Source: Myxococcales bacterium (GTDB lineage: Bacteria > Myxococcota_A > Polyangia > Polyangiales > Polyangiaceae). From it: a DNA stretch of 39,410 bases. Below are positions 25,060 to 34,180 of this stretch, piece after piece. A program made the position numbers and the translations under genes. The notes under the pieces are model-generated. The model did not search any database. It was not told the origin of the DNA and saw only the letters and a list, made by a program, of their open reading frames with translations. Each line of letters opens with the position of its first letter. Position 1 is the first letter of the stretch. The DNA is taken from assembly GCA_025355005.1 (NCBI GenBank), contig JANXLV010000277.1, forward strand, positions 1-39,410, read 5' to 3'.

Positions 25060-26211
25060 TCACCGCAGCTTCAAGCTGGAGAGCGCGACCAGCGCGAGAA
25101 GGACCGACACGATCCAGAAGCGGACGATGATCTTTGGCTCAGGCCAGCCCTTCTTCTCGTAGTGGTGGTGCAACGGCGCCATCAGGAAGACGCGCTTGCC
25201 GGTGAGCTTGAAGGAGACAACCTGCGTGATGACGCTCACGGCCTCGAGCGTGAAGACGCCGCCGAGGAGGAGCGCCAGCACCTCGTTCTTGGTGAACACG
25301 GCCACCATGCCGAGGCCACCGCCGAGCGCGAGCGCGCCCACGTCGCCCATGAAGAGCTGCGCGGGATAGGTGTTGTACCAGAGGAAACCTATGCCGGCGC
25401 CGACGAGCGCTCCGCAGTAGATGGAGAGCTCTCCCGCGCTGGAGAGCGGTGGGATGTCGAGGTACGACGCCACGACGAAGCGCTTCTCGAGCACGCCCGG
25501 AATACCGAACGAGGCGCCCGCGAGGTACGCCCAGATCAGGTACGTGCCTCCGTTGATGATGACGGGACCGATCGCGAGACCGTCGAGGCCGTCCGTGAGA
25601 TTCACGGCGTTCGACATCCACACCACGATGAGCACCGCGAACACCAGGTAGAGCCACGGCGGCAGGCTCATGTGGTGTTTGTGAAAGGCCAAGAACGGCA
25701 GGCTGACGCGGTCCTTGATGGCCCACCAGTCCGCGGGCACGTGCTCCTTCGCGGTGAACACGTAGTAGAGCGTGCCACCACCGATGGCGAACTGGCCGAG
25801 CAGCTTGTAGCGGCCCGGGACGCCCTTGGAGTTCTTCGCCTTGATCTTCAGGTAGTCGTCCAGGTAGCCGATGACGCCGTAGCCCGCGGTGACGGCCGTG
25901 GTGGCCCATACGAACGTGTTGTGCGGATCGCACCACATCATCGTGGGCACGAGCACCGACACCAGGATGAGCGCACCGCCCATCGTCGGCGTTCCGCGCT
26001 TCTTGAAGTGCGTCTCGGGGCCGTCGTCGCGAACGACCTGGCCGATCTCCTTCGACTGCATCTGGCGGATGAACCACGGCCCCAGCATGAAGGAGATGAG
26101 CATCGCCGTGAGCGTCGCGAGGATGACGCGAAACGGGACGTACTTGAGGACGTTCAGGAAGCCGAGCCACTCGGCCTTCTTGTGGAGCGGATACAGGAGC
26201 TCGTACAGCAT
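25060..26211 (-). CDS. mraY: Phospho-MurNAc-pentapeptide translocase MraY
   Basis: 383 residues. MraY transfers phospho-MurNAc-pentapeptide to undecaprenyl phosphate to give lipid I in the inner membrane. About ten hydrophobic helices are visible. Signature residues: the GTPTMGG motif (73-79), the Asp pair in YLDDYLK (118-119), NAVNLTDGLDGLA (201-213), FMGDVGALALGG and the HHHYEKKGWPE loop (348 onward). The loop around residues 155-185 (HVPADWWAI to HKHHMSLPP) is extended, as in several Gram-negative homologues. It shares a TGATG junction with murF. Confidence 0.97.
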   Translation of the reverse strand: MLYELLYPLHKKAEWLGFLNVLKYVPFRVILATLTAMLISFMLGPWFIRQMQSKEIGQVVRDDGPETHFKKRGTPTMGGALILVSVLVPTMMWCDPHNTFVWATTAVTAGYGVIGYLDDYLKIKAKNSKGVPGRYKLLGQFAIGGGTLYYVFTAKEHVPADWWAIKDRVSLPFLAFHKHHMSLPPWLYLVFAVLIVVWMSNAVNLTDGLDGLAIGPVIINGGTYLIWAYLAGASFGIPGVLEKRFVVASYLDIPPLSSAGELSIYCGALVGAGIGFLWYNTYPAQLFMGDVGALALGGGLGMVAVFTKNEVLALLLGGVFTLEAVSVITQVVSFKLTGKRVFLMAPLHHHYEKKGWPEPKIIVRFWIVSVLLALVALSSLKLR

Positions 26212-27683
26212 CAGCCGGGTTCCTTGGCACGCCCCCGAGATGAGACGAGCCGGGCGACGACCACCTCGGTCCCGACGCTACGCGAGCCCTTCACGAGCAC
26301 GACGTCCCCCGCACTAACGAGCGCCGCCGCGAGATCCGCCGCGCCCTCCGTAGAATCCGCGCGATGGACGACAACGCCGCGCGCCTCCGCGCGGTCGAGC
26401 GTGCGCGTGATGAGCCCGCCACAACCAATGGCGACGTCCACCGAACCATCGGCAAGTGTCTCTCCGAGCGCTTCGTGCTCCATCGTCGCAATGGGGCCAA
26501 GCTCTTTCATCTCTCCCAAAATAGCCACTTTTCGGCGCTCTTTTCCGCCGGCCTCCCGGAGCGCGGCGAGGGCCACGCGCATGCTCGCTGGATTTGCGTT
26601 GTAGGTGTCGTCGATGAGCAGCGTGCCGTCGCGCAGCCGCACCATGGCCAGGCGGCCGGTCATGGAGACGGTGGCCATGGCGGCCTCGATGTCCTCCGAC
26701 GAGAGCGTGCGCAAGGTCGTGGCCTCGACCGCGGCAAGCGCGGCAAGCAGATCGATGGCCTGGGCCTCGCTCGGCAGCGGGAGGCTCACCGTGCGCGACA
26801 GCGGCGCGCCGCTCGCCCACGGCAGCCGCGACGCGAACGTCAGCGTCTGCCCGAGCGCCGTGGGCGTGCGCGACGCCATCGCGTAGTCGCCGGTGTGACC
26901 GAAGCGGACCACGCGGCGGCTTCCCGCGCGCCGAAGCTCCCCGAGCACCGCATCGTCGTCCGCGTTGGCGATCGCGATGCCGTTCTCCGCGAGCGCCTCG
27001 AACATCGCGCCCTTCTCGCGCGCGACATCCGCACGCGTGCCGCCCACGCCCTCTGCATGGCCCACGCCGATGTTGGTGATGATGCCGGCGTCGGGCGTCA
27101 CGATGTGACCGAGCGCCTGGATCTCGCCGCGCAAGCTCATGCCCATCTCGATGACGGCATGCACGTGCTCTTCCGTGAGTGTGAGCACGGTATGTGGAAC
27201 GCCGATGCGGTTGTTCAGATTCCCGGTGGTCGCGAGCGTCACGCCGAGCCGAGAAAACAAGGCCCGCGCGAGCTCCTTCGTGGTCGTCTTGCCCGCCGTT
27301 CCCGTGACGCCGACCACCGTGCGCTTGCCGTGAGGGAAGAGCGCCCGCCACGCGCGAAGGTGCTCCCGCGCGAGCTCCCCCAGCGCAATCAGCGTGTCCT
27401 TCACCTGGATGACGCTGACGCGCGGCTGCGGGCCCAGCTCCACCCGGTGCTCCACGAGGAGCGCGATGGCGCCGGTCTCCGCCGCCTTCTTCGCATACGC
27501 GTGCCCGTCGTGCGACTCTCCGCGAAGCGCGACGAAGAGCGTCCCGGGAAGCGCGGCGCGGCTGTCCGTGGTCACGCCGTGCCCCTGCGCGACGGGGCCG
27601 CGAGTGATGAGCGTGCCTCCCGTCGTGCGAACGATCGAGTCGACATCGAAGGGCGCGCGGTTCGCGGGGATGGGGGTCGCCAT
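26211..27683 (-). CDS. murF: UDP-MurNAc-tripeptide--D-Ala-D-Ala ligase MurF
   Basis: About 490 residues. MurF adds the D-Ala-D-Ala dipeptide to complete the pentapeptide. Motifs: TTDSRAALPGTLFVAL in the N-domain, the ATP loop VTGTAGKTTTKE (126-137), NLNNRIGVP, MGMSLRGEI, TNIGVGHAE, and DDTYNANPASM typical of MurF. I favour ATG 27683, with GAAGG about 9 nt upstream, over the ATG five codons earlier at 27698. An unrelated membrane-protein gene sits between it and murE, with 81 bp in between. The dipeptide supplier Ddl is not encoded in the window. Confidence 0.97.
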   Translation of the reverse strand: MATPIPANRAPFDVDSIVRTTGGTLITRGPVAQGHGVTTDSRAALPGTLFVALRGESHDGHAYAKKAAETGAIALLVEHRVELGPQPRVSVIQVKDTLIALGELAREHLRAWRALFPHGKRTVVGVTGTAGKTTTKELARALFSRLGVTLATTGNLNNRIGVPHTVLTLTEEHVHAVIEMGMSLRGEIQALGHIVTPDAGIITNIGVGHAEGVGGTRADVAREKGAMFEALAENGIAIANADDDAVLGELRRAGSRRVVRFGHTGDYAMASRTPTALGQTLTFASRLPWASGAPLSRTVSLPLPSEAQAIDLLAALAAVEATTLRTLSSEDIEAAMATVSMTGRLAMVRLRDGTLLIDDTYNANPASMRVALAALREAGGKERRKVAILGEMKELGPIATMEHEALGETLADGSVDVAIGCGGLITRTLDRAEARGVVVHRADSTEGAADLAAALVSAGDVVLVKGSRSVGTEVVVARLVSSRGRAKEPG

Positions 27684-27764
27684 GATCCCCGCCTTCATTA
27701 CCAGAGTTCGGTCGATCAGAAGGAGCGCGAGAAGACGATCAATCTCGGGGTCACCGCCAGCGTC

Positions 27765-29336
27765 CTAGTGAAAAAGCGTGTACCTTGCACCCAACGCGAG
27801 CGTTGCGATCGCACCCGCGAGCCACAGACACTGGAAGGCTCGATAGATGCGCAACGTCGTGAGGTCGCGGTCGATGTACGTGCGGAGGAGATCGCGTGTG
27901 CCCTGGAAGACGACCACGCGGGCCGCGCCGTCGCGCCGGTAGAAGCGGGCGGTGCCGCTGCCGCGGTAGTCCTCCGCAGCGGGTGCGCGGGAGTCCGCGC
28001 CCTGTGCCGACGGGCCCACGAGGACGACGTCCGAGCCGGCTTGCATTCGCGTCACTCGCACGCCGTAGCGGTTGCTCGTGAACGCGGGGCCGCCGTAGCG
28101 GCTGCCTTGCACGTCGTGACCGTCCTCGTTCTCCTGCGTGCACTCGCCGAAGAAGTTGCCGGATGAGCCGTCGCACGTGGAGCACACGTCGTCGTGCGTC
28201 ACGGTGAACGGATCGGGCTCGACGTAGGTATGGAGCTTCGTGCCGAAGACACCCTTGGAAGAGAGCTGGTACACCTCCGTCGCGGTAACGGGCGGTCCGA
28301 GCTCACCCGGCGCACCGCCCGGACGCGAGAGCGTGCCCCACGCGGCGGTCACGCCAAGGACCTCCACGCCCGTGAGCACGACCTGGAGCCGGACGCGAAG
28401 CGCGACGGCACGCGCATGCCACCGCAGCACGACGCCGAACGCCGAGAACGCAAGCACGTAGATGACAATGGGCGCGATGCTGTGGAACAGCATCAGGTAC
28501 GACGTGACGCCGAGCGCTAGCCCGACGAACGGCATCGCGACCGCCACCGCCGAGCCCGGTAACCCACGGTTCAGGGCCGCGCCGAAGATGTTGGAGAGGT
28601 GCGTTGGCGTGCGAAGCACGGACAGGAAGAGCGCGAGCCACGCGAACCCTCCCGCGAACGCGAGGGGCCCGAGCGAGCAGAGCATCGCGTCAGCGCCGAG
28701 GCGCGACACGCGTGCATCGCGCGTCTCCACGAACGCAGGGACGCGGCCGGGGATGGGCTCGAGGACCCCGTCCGAAGACAGGCGCCCGTCCACGGTCACC
28801 TCCCACCCCACGCTGAAGCAATCGCGCACGTAGTGGAACTTGTCCGTGGTCGGTGACGCCGTGGGCAGCATCGCGAGCGCCTCCTGCGATGTGAGGATGT
28901 CGCGCGTACCGATCGGGAAGCGATGAAGCGGGACCTCCACGGAGCTCCCCCGCGTGAACGTCTCATCCGAAGTGATGAGCGCCGAGCCGTAGGAGTAGAT
29001 GGAGCCTTCGTCGTACCAGCCGGAGTTCTTGCCGCTGCGATAGCGCTGCGCACGCATCGAGCAGCCATGCCACGGGTCGGCGGGCCGGAGCTCGCCCTTG
29101 TCCGTTCGCCCGGGCCGGAGCTCCTCGATACGACCAGAGAACCAGAGCTGACCTCGTGCGACCTCGTCCGGGTCGGGCGCGCGGTGGAAACGGTTCTGTT
29201 CGCTGTTCGGTGAGAGCGCCGTGACCGTGCCGACGACGCCCAGCGCGCAGAACCCGCCGAGAAAAACGAGCCCGTGGAGGAAGAGGACGATGACGAGGGC
29301 GATCTGCCTCTTGGGGCGCGCGGTATCGAGCTTCAT
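27765..29336 (-). CDS. Polytopic membrane protein of unknown function inserted between murE and murF
   Basis: 523 residues. Predicted helices: one near the N-terminus (11-38), four in the middle (about 216-240, 260-285, 287-306, 314-335) and one at the C-terminus (about 500-517). Two sizeable soluble parts remain, residues 40-210 and 340-490. The first has Gly/Tyr/Ser-rich sequence (GKNSGWYDEGSIYSYGS), and the second holds CSTCDG (385-390) and a further Cys near 399, possibly a small metal site or disulfides. The general layout recalls membrane proteins with a beta-rich domain between an N-terminal and a C-terminal anchor, but I cannot name a family. Its ATG overlaps the murE stop, so it is made from the dcw transcript. 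Co-expression suggests an envelope role. Confidence 0.85.
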   Translation of the reverse strand: MKLDTARPKRQIALVIVLFLHGLVFLGGFCALGVVGTVTALSPNSEQNRFHRAPDPDEVARGQLWFSGRIEELRPGRTDKGELRPADPWHGCSMRAQRYRSGKNSGWYDEGSIYSYGSALITSDETFTRGSSVEVPLHRFPIGTRDILTSQEALAMLPTASPTTDKFHYVRDCFSVGWEVTVDGRLSSDGVLEPIPGRVPAFVETRDARVSRLGADAMLCSLGPLAFAGGFAWLALFLSVLRTPTHLSNIFGAALNRGLPGSAVAVAMPFVGLALGVTSYLMLFHSIAPIVIYVLAFSAFGVVLRWHARAVALRVRLQVVLTGVEVLGVTAAWGTLSRPGGAPGELGPPVTATEVYQLSSKGVFGTKLHTYVEPDPFTVTHDDVCSTCDGSSGNFFGECTQENEDGHDVQGSRYGGPAFTSNRYGVRVTRMQAGSDVVLVGPSAQGADSRAPAAEDYRGSGTARFYRRDGAARVVVFQGTRDLLRTYIDRDLTTLRIYRAFQCLWLAGAIATLALGARYTLFH

Positions 29337-30862
29337 CCGTTTTTTCCACGGCGCCGAGCCAGCACGCGGCGCGCTTCTTCGCGATCGTCGAAGTGCCGCT
29401 TTTCCTGGCCGATGATCTGGTACGGCTCGTGGCCCTTGCCGGCGATGAGCACGACGTCTCCGCTGCGCGCGCTGTCGATCGCGAGCTCGATGGCCTTCGC
29501 GCGGTCGAGGACGGTGATCGCGCCGCTTCCGCCCGCGCGGAGGTCCTCCGCAGACACCAGCGGCCGCCCCGCGCGCAAGACGCCGCGCAGCACGGTGCGC
29601 GCGATCTCCTCCGGGTCCTCCGTCCGCGGGTTGTCATTCGTGACGATCGCAACGTCCGCGCGCGAAGCCGCCTCGAAGCCCATGGGCTCCCGCTTGCCGG
29701 CGTCGCGATCGCCACCGCAGCCGAATACACAGAGCACGCGTCCGTTGCAGGATGCACGCACCGCCGTGAGCACGCGTGCAAGCGCGTCGGGCGTGTGCGC
29801 GTAGTCCACGAAGACCGCCGCGGCATCTCCATCCTGATCGCATCGCTCGAGCCGCCCAGGCGCACCTGTCTCCCGCGCGAGCGACGCAGCGGCCCGCGCG
29901 ACGTCGAGCTCCAGCGCCTGCACGCAGCCAAGAACGAGCGCGAGGTTGTCGATGTTGTGCGCGCCGGTCAGTGGGGACGCGAGGTCGATCGTGCCGGACG
30001 GCGTGCGCACCTTCGCCGTGAGCCCGAGGATGCTCATGTCGGTCGACAGCACGGCGATGTCCGCGTCCTTCCGACCCTTGCCGCTGACGCGCAGAACGAT
30101 GCCGTGCGCCGCGCGTGCGATCTCCTCGCCGAACGGATCGTCCACGTTCACCACGGCCACCGACGGCGCCAGCTCCGTGAAGAGCGCCTTCTTCGCCTCA
30201 CCATACGCCTTCATCGAACCGTGAAAATCCAGGTGATCCTGCGTCAGGTTGGAGAACGCCGCCACCCGGAAGCGCACGGCCCGCACGCGACCGAGGGTGA
30301 GGGCAATCGACGACACCTCCATCGCGACGTGTCGCGCGCCCTTGTCCTTCATGCGCGCCATCACCCGCGCGAGCTCGTCCGCCTCTGGCGTGGTGTGCGA
30401 CGCGTCCAGCGTCTCGTTCGCGAAGACGTGACCCACCGTGCCGATGATCCCGCAGCGTGACTCCCCGATGGCGCCATCTATCGCCGCGCGCAGGAGGTAG
30501 CTGGTCGTGGTCTTGCCGTTCGTACCGGTGATGCCGGTGATGTCCATCCCGAACGCGGGATGCCCGTAGACAGCTGCCGCTGCGAAGGCCAGACCGTCCG
30601 CGACGTCGCTGACGATGATGCGCGGCAGGTCGGAGCTCACCTCCCCCGCGTGCTCGCGACCCACGAGCAGCGCGGATGCGCCGCGCTCCGTGGCCGCCGC
30701 GACGAAGCGTGCACCGTCGCTGGTCTGCCCCTTCTTGACCACGAACAGATCGCCCGGGCGGACGCGCCGCGAGTCGTGATGGACGCCGGACACGAGCACC
30801 GAGGCGTCACCCGTGATCTCCGTTTGACCCGGGATTTCGCGGGCGATCTCCGAGACGCGCAT
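29333..30862 (-). CDS. murE: UDP-MurNAc-L-Ala-D-Glu--meso-DAP ligase MurE
   Basis: 509 residues. MurE adds the third amino acid of the stem peptide. The ATP loop GTNGKTTTSY (113-122), SNLTQDHLDFHG, the Lys in SMKAYGEAKKALF, AHNIDN, VDYAHTPDAL and the specificity motif DNPRTED (410-416) are present. DNPR is the established signature for meso-diaminopimelate rather than lysine, so the organism makes DAP-type peptidoglycan. I start at the ATG at 30862, where homologues begin; the longer open frame overlaps the upstream PEGA gene. It is 29 bp downstream of that gene's stop and overlaps the next gene by ATGA. Confidence 0.96.
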   Translation of the reverse strand: MRVSEIAREIPGQTEITGDASVLVSGVHHDSRRVRPGDLFVVKKGQTSDGARFVAAATERGASALLVGREHAGEVSSDLPRIIVSDVADGLAFAAAAVYGHPAFGMDITGITGTNGKTTTSYLLRAAIDGAIGESRCGIIGTVGHVFANETLDASHTTPEADELARVMARMKDKGARHVAMEVSSIALTLGRVRAVRFRVAAFSNLTQDHLDFHGSMKAYGEAKKALFTELAPSVAVVNVDDPFGEEIARAAHGIVLRVSGKGRKDADIAVLSTDMSILGLTAKVRTPSGTIDLASPLTGAHNIDNLALVLGCVQALELDVARAAASLARETGAPGRLERCDQDGDAAAVFVDYAHTPDALARVLTAVRASCNGRVLCVFGCGGDRDAGKREPMGFEAASRADVAIVTNDNPRTEDPEEIARTVLRGVLRAGRPLVSAEDLRAGGSGAITVLDRAKAIELAIDSARSGDVVLIAGKGHEPYQIIGQEKRHFDDREEARRVLARRRGKNG

Positions 30863-30891
30863 GGCCGCGACCACGCCCGGATCGCCGACAC

Positions 30892-31950
30892 TCAAAAGGT
30901 CCCTCCGAGCGCCGCTCCACGCGTCGTCTCCGTCACGATCGGCACGAGCCACGGGCTCCTGCTGCTGGTCTCTGTCGAAGCCTTGGGGCGCGCGACGAAG
31001 TAGTAGACCAGGCCGCCCGCGACGATCACACCTCCGGTGATCGCGGTGCCCAGACCGATCACCTTCCAGCCGCTCGCGTCGCCCGCGTCGCTCTGCCGCT
31101 GCCTGTTTTTCGGGCTCTGGGAGCAGCCGTTGAGGGTATTATGCGTCGCGCACGGCAAGAGCCCATTGCTCCCCGGGTCGCGGACGCCAGAGTCCGAGCC
31201 GTTGTTGACGGATCCGTCGTCGAAGTAGTTGCGGCAACTACCGTTGGTGCATCCGATCGGAACGTTTTGCCCGGGCACGAAGTAGAGGAACAGCCCCGTG
31301 GCGACCGCCGCGCCGCCCACGCCGACGATGATCCACGGCAGCACGCCTGGACCGGTGCTCTTCTTGGGCTCATCCCCCGTGGATGCGGCTCCCGCGCCGG
31401 AGGTCGCCCCAGGTGCGCCCAGCGTGACCTCGACCTTCCGCGCCGCCTCACCCTCGCGAACGATCACCTTCTTCAGGATGGGTGGCCCAGAAGCTCGCTC
31501 GAAACGAAACACGTGCTCCCCCGGGCTCACCGGCACCGCCTTCCCGTCCAGCTTCGCCGAGAACGGCTTTCCGTCGATCGTCACAGTCACGTCAGCGACG
31601 TCTTCACCAGCGGCGTCACGCGCCACCAGCACGACCGACGGCATCAGCGCATTCACCTGCGAGAGCCACGACGCGCAGTCCGCGCGCACCGCGCCGGGGC
31701 ACGCATCCGACGCGCATTCCACGAGCTTGCTCTGGGCCTCGACGAGCTTGCCGTCCATGCGCAGCTGCTGGGCGCTCTCCGAGGCCGTGATGCACGCCTG
31801 CTTTCGCTCCTGCGCGACCACCTCCGCCGGTCCGGCCCCCCCGAGGGCTCGGCCAGTGACGCACATGAGCGCTCCAGTGAGGAGCATCCAGGCTCTGGCA
31901 CCGCGATGGCTCGCCCTCGCCAGTGGTGGTCGCACATGCAACTCGCGCAT
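30892..31950 (-). CDS. PEGA-type membrane-anchored envelope protein
   Basis: About 352 residues. Taking the ATG at 31950, a basic stretch precedes a hydrophobic signal or anchor (MLLTGALMCVTGRALGG). An ATG at 31887 directly before that segment is a good alternative start. The next part has paired Cys residues (ECASDACPGAVRADC) in a short helical repeat. A PEGA-like beta domain follows (VTVTIDGKPFSAKLDGKAVPVSPGEH onward), typical of surface proteins in myxobacteria. Two hydrophobic helices (LPWIIVGVGGAAVATGLFLYFV and VIGLGTAITGGVIVAGGLVYYFV) flank an Asn/Ser/Asp-rich loop with Cys residues. It is divergent from the ArsA-like gene (89 bp) and ends 29 bp before murE, so its promoter may drive the whole murE-murG block. 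Confidence 0.75.
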   Translation of the reverse strand: MRELHVRPPLARASHRGARAWMLLTGALMCVTGRALGGAGPAEVVAQERKQACITASESAQQLRMDGKLVEAQSKLVECASDACPGAVRADCASWLSQVNALMPSVVLVARDAAGEDVADVTVTIDGKPFSAKLDGKAVPVSPGEHVFRFERASGPPILKKVIVREGEAARKVEVTLGAPGATSGAGAASTGDEPKKSTGPGVLPWIIVGVGGAAVATGLFLYFVPGQNVPIGCTNGSCRNYFDDGSVNNGSDSGVRDPGSNGLLPCATHNTLNGCSQSPKNRQRQSDAGDASGWKVIGLGTAITGGVIVAGGLVYYFVARPKASTETSSRSPWLVPIVTETTRGAALGGTF

Positions 31951-32039
31951 GCCTCTGACAATAGCGGAAACGATCGCGTGCTGTCTTCGAGGAAGCGCGC
32001 CCACCAGCACCCGATTCCGCGTAGTATGGCCAGCGTTGC

Positions 32040-32996
32040 ATGAAGTCGTTGCTCTCGCTCCGCGCAATCTTGGTCACCGGCAAGGGTGGCGTGGGAAAGA
32101 CCACCATCACCGCCGCCCTGGCGCAGACGTTCGCTGCCATGGGCAAGCGGACGCTGGCCGCGGAGATGACCGCGGACGGAATCAGCACGTCTGCGCTGGG
32201 CGCTGCGCTCGGCGTCGAAGGGCTGTCCGAGACGCCCATCGATGTCCGCGAGAACCTGCGCGCCACCCTGCTGGCTCCCACGCTGGGTCACAAGAAGTTC
32301 CTCGAGGACGTGCTCCCCATGAAGCTACTGGCGGACGCCGCCATGCGGTCCGCCGCCATCCGGCGCTTCCTGATGGCGGCCCCGACGTTCCCGGAGATGG
32401 GTGTACTCTACAGGCTCCTGGACCTGGTGCGCCAGACGCGCTCGGACGGCGATTGGGAGCACGAGATGATCGTCGTTGACCTGCCCGCCACGGGTCACGC
32501 GCTCGCCCTCGCGCAGATCCCTTCGTCGCTGCTGCGCATCATCCAGGTGGGTCCCATCGCGAACGCGGTGAAGGAAGGGCTCGCGTTCCTGCTGGATCCG
32601 GACAAGGCGGGCGCGGTGATCGTGACCCTGCCGGAGACGTTGCCCGTGAGCGAGGCCATCGAGCTCGCGGCCGGCATCCGGGAGCACCAGATCCCGCTGC
32701 GCCACGCCTTCCTGAACCGCGTGCCGAACGATCCTTTCACGAGCGACGAGCACCGCGCCCTGGCGGAGCTCATGGCCTCGCTCCCGCCCACCATGGGTGT
32801 GCGCACCGTCGATCGCATCGCACGCGCGGACGTCGCACGCGCGCGATTCGCCACCGGCGTGAAGACGAGCGTCACGGAGCTCCCCGACACCTTGCACGCG
32901 GGGCCGGACCTCACCATGCATATCGCGCAGACGTTTGCCCAGACCCTCGCGCAAGAGAATGTGTCCCCCGTCGGGGAGCACGAGGCGCGGCGTTGA
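32040..32996 (+). CDS. ArsA/GET3-family P-loop ATPase, first of a pair
   Basis: 318 residues. The deviant Walker A GKGGVGKTT (about 15-23) is near the N-terminus, with a switch-like motif VDLPATGHALALAQIPSSLLR corresponding to the DTAPTGHT region of ArsA/Get3. The family comprises anion-pump ATPases and tail-anchored-protein chaperones; this member is one half-size unit. There is no arsenite-binding Cys triad and no arsB nearby, so arsenic resistance is unlikely. Its stop overlaps the TTG start of a second family member, which suggests a heterodimer. Paired genes of this kind are known in actinobacteria (BagA/BagB, called Get3-like, near a penicillin-binding protein gene). The analogy with this cell wall location is intriguing but unproven. 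Confidence 0.88.
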   Translation: MKSLLSLRAILVTGKGGVGKTTITAALAQTFAAMGKRTLAAEMTADGISTSALGAALGVEGLSETPIDVRENLRATLLAPTLGHKKFLEDVLPMKLLADAAMRSAAIRRFLMAAPTFPEMGVLYRLLDLVRQTRSDGDWEHEMIVVDLPATGHALALAQIPSSLLRIIQVGPIANAVKEGLAFLLDPDKAGAVIVTLPETLPVSEAIELAAGIREHQIPLRHAFLNRVPNDPFTSDEHRALAELMASLPPTMGVRTVDRIARADVARARFATGVKTSVTELPDTLHAGPDLTMHIAQTFAQTLAQENVSPVGEHEARR

Positions 32997-34159
32997 GCCA
33001 GAGACCCCCGGACTTCCCCCCTGTGATCGTGCACGAGCCCACCTTCCTGGACTCCCTCGTTTCGACGAAGAAGGTCATCGTCTGCTGCGGCGCAGGCGGC
33101 GTGGGGAAGACAACCACGTCCGCGGCGCTGGGTGTCGCGGCAGCGGCGCGTGGCCGCAAGGTGCTCGTCCTGACGATCGATCCGGCGCGTCGTCTGGCAG
33201 AGGCGATGGGCATCCCCGAGGCGGCGCGCACGCCGTCGCCCGTTCCGCGCGAGAAGCTAACGGAGCTTGGAATCCCGGCCAACGGTGAGCTGTGGGCGTG
33301 GATGCTCCGGCCCGAGGTCGTGTTCGAGTCCATGGTGCGCGGCCTGTCGGACAGCGAGGAGCGCACGCAGACGATCCTGCAGAACCGGCTCTACAAGCAC
33401 CTGTCGCAGATCGTGGCAGGCATGCAGGAGTACACGGCCGCGGAGGCGCTCTACCGGCTGTCGACGGAAGGCAACTATGACCTGGTCGTGCTGGACACGC
33501 CGCCGTCGCGCAACGCCCTCGAGTTCCTGGAGGCGCCGCGCAAGCTCTCCATGTTCCTGGACGAGCGCGTCATCGGTGTATTCCTGCCCAAGAAGCGCGG
33601 CGCGTTCTGGGCTGCGGCGTCGAGCCTGATCGACAATGTCTTCACGCGCATCTTCGGCGACGGCTTCTACCAGGAGCTTCAGCAGTTCCTGGGCGCCTTC
33701 AGCGGCATGTTCGGCGGCATGCGCTCGCACGCGGAGGCCGTGCGCACGCTCCTCACCAGCGACGAGGCGACCTTCGTGCTGGTGACCAGCCCCGAGCCGT
33801 CGGCGCTGGCAGAGGCGTCCTTCTTCCAGAGCAAGATAAAGGAGCTGGAGCTCCCGTTCGCGGGCTACGTGCTGAACCGCAGCTGGGCCTACACGCGTGG
33901 CTTCGGCGCGCCCTCCGCGATCACACTCGGGGACTCCGTGGACCCCGCGCTCCACACCGCGCTCCCCAAGCTGCAGGTCCTCGCCGCCGAGGAGACCGCT
34001 CGCGCGAAGCGTGATCGCGGGCTCTTGCTGGACCTCCGCGCACAGACCGGCAAGGACGCAGCGATCGCAACACCGCACCTCGGCGGCGCGATCGAGGATC
34101 TGCGTGGCCTCGCGGCGCTCGCGCAGAACCTGGTGAAGCTGGAGCCGGACGGGACCTGA
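32993..34159 (+). CDS. ArsA/GET3-family P-loop ATPase, second of a pair
   Basis: 388 residues. Starts at a TTG whose last two bases overlap the stop of the first ATPase (TTGA); GAGG lies upstream. Walker A reads CCGAGGVGKTTTSAALG, followed by TIDPARRLAEAMG, a typical segment after the P-loop in the ArsA family, and LDTPPSRNALEFLEAPRKL in the switch region. A hydrophobic, Gly/Phe/Met-rich stretch (QQFLGAFSGMFGGMRSHAEAV) may form the helical client-binding part seen in Get3-like proteins. The pair is probably a heterodimeric ATPase. A 29-nt inverted repeat lies between this gene and yqeY. Confidence 0.88.
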   Translation: MSQRPPDFPPVIVHEPTFLDSLVSTKKVIVCCGAGGVGKTTTSAALGVAAAARGRKVLVLTIDPARRLAEAMGIPEAARTPSPVPREKLTELGIPANGELWAWMLRPEVVFESMVRGLSDSEERTQTILQNRLYKHLSQIVAGMQEYTAAEALYRLSTEGNYDLVVLDTPPSRNALEFLEAPRKLSMFLDERVIGVFLPKKRGAFWAAASSLIDNVFTRIFGDGFYQELQQFLGAFSGMFGGMRSHAEAVRTLLTSDEATFVLVTSPEPSALAEASFFQSKIKELELPFAGYVLNRSWAYTRGFGAPSAITLGDSVDPALHTALPKLQVLAAEETARAKRDRGLLLDLRAQTGKDAAIATPHLGGAIEDLRGLAALAQNLVKLEPDGT

Positions 34160-34180
34160 GACCGCTGCCCTGACCGCAAA

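Noticed and set aside
26364..28166. 600-codon plus-strand frame opposite murF and the membrane protein
   Set aside because: Arg/His/Ala-rich shadow frame crossing two genuine minus-strand genes.
32040..34159. Arsenic resistance operon
   Set aside because: ArsA-like ATPases alone are not enough: no arsB, arsR, arsC or Cys-based metalloid site is visible.
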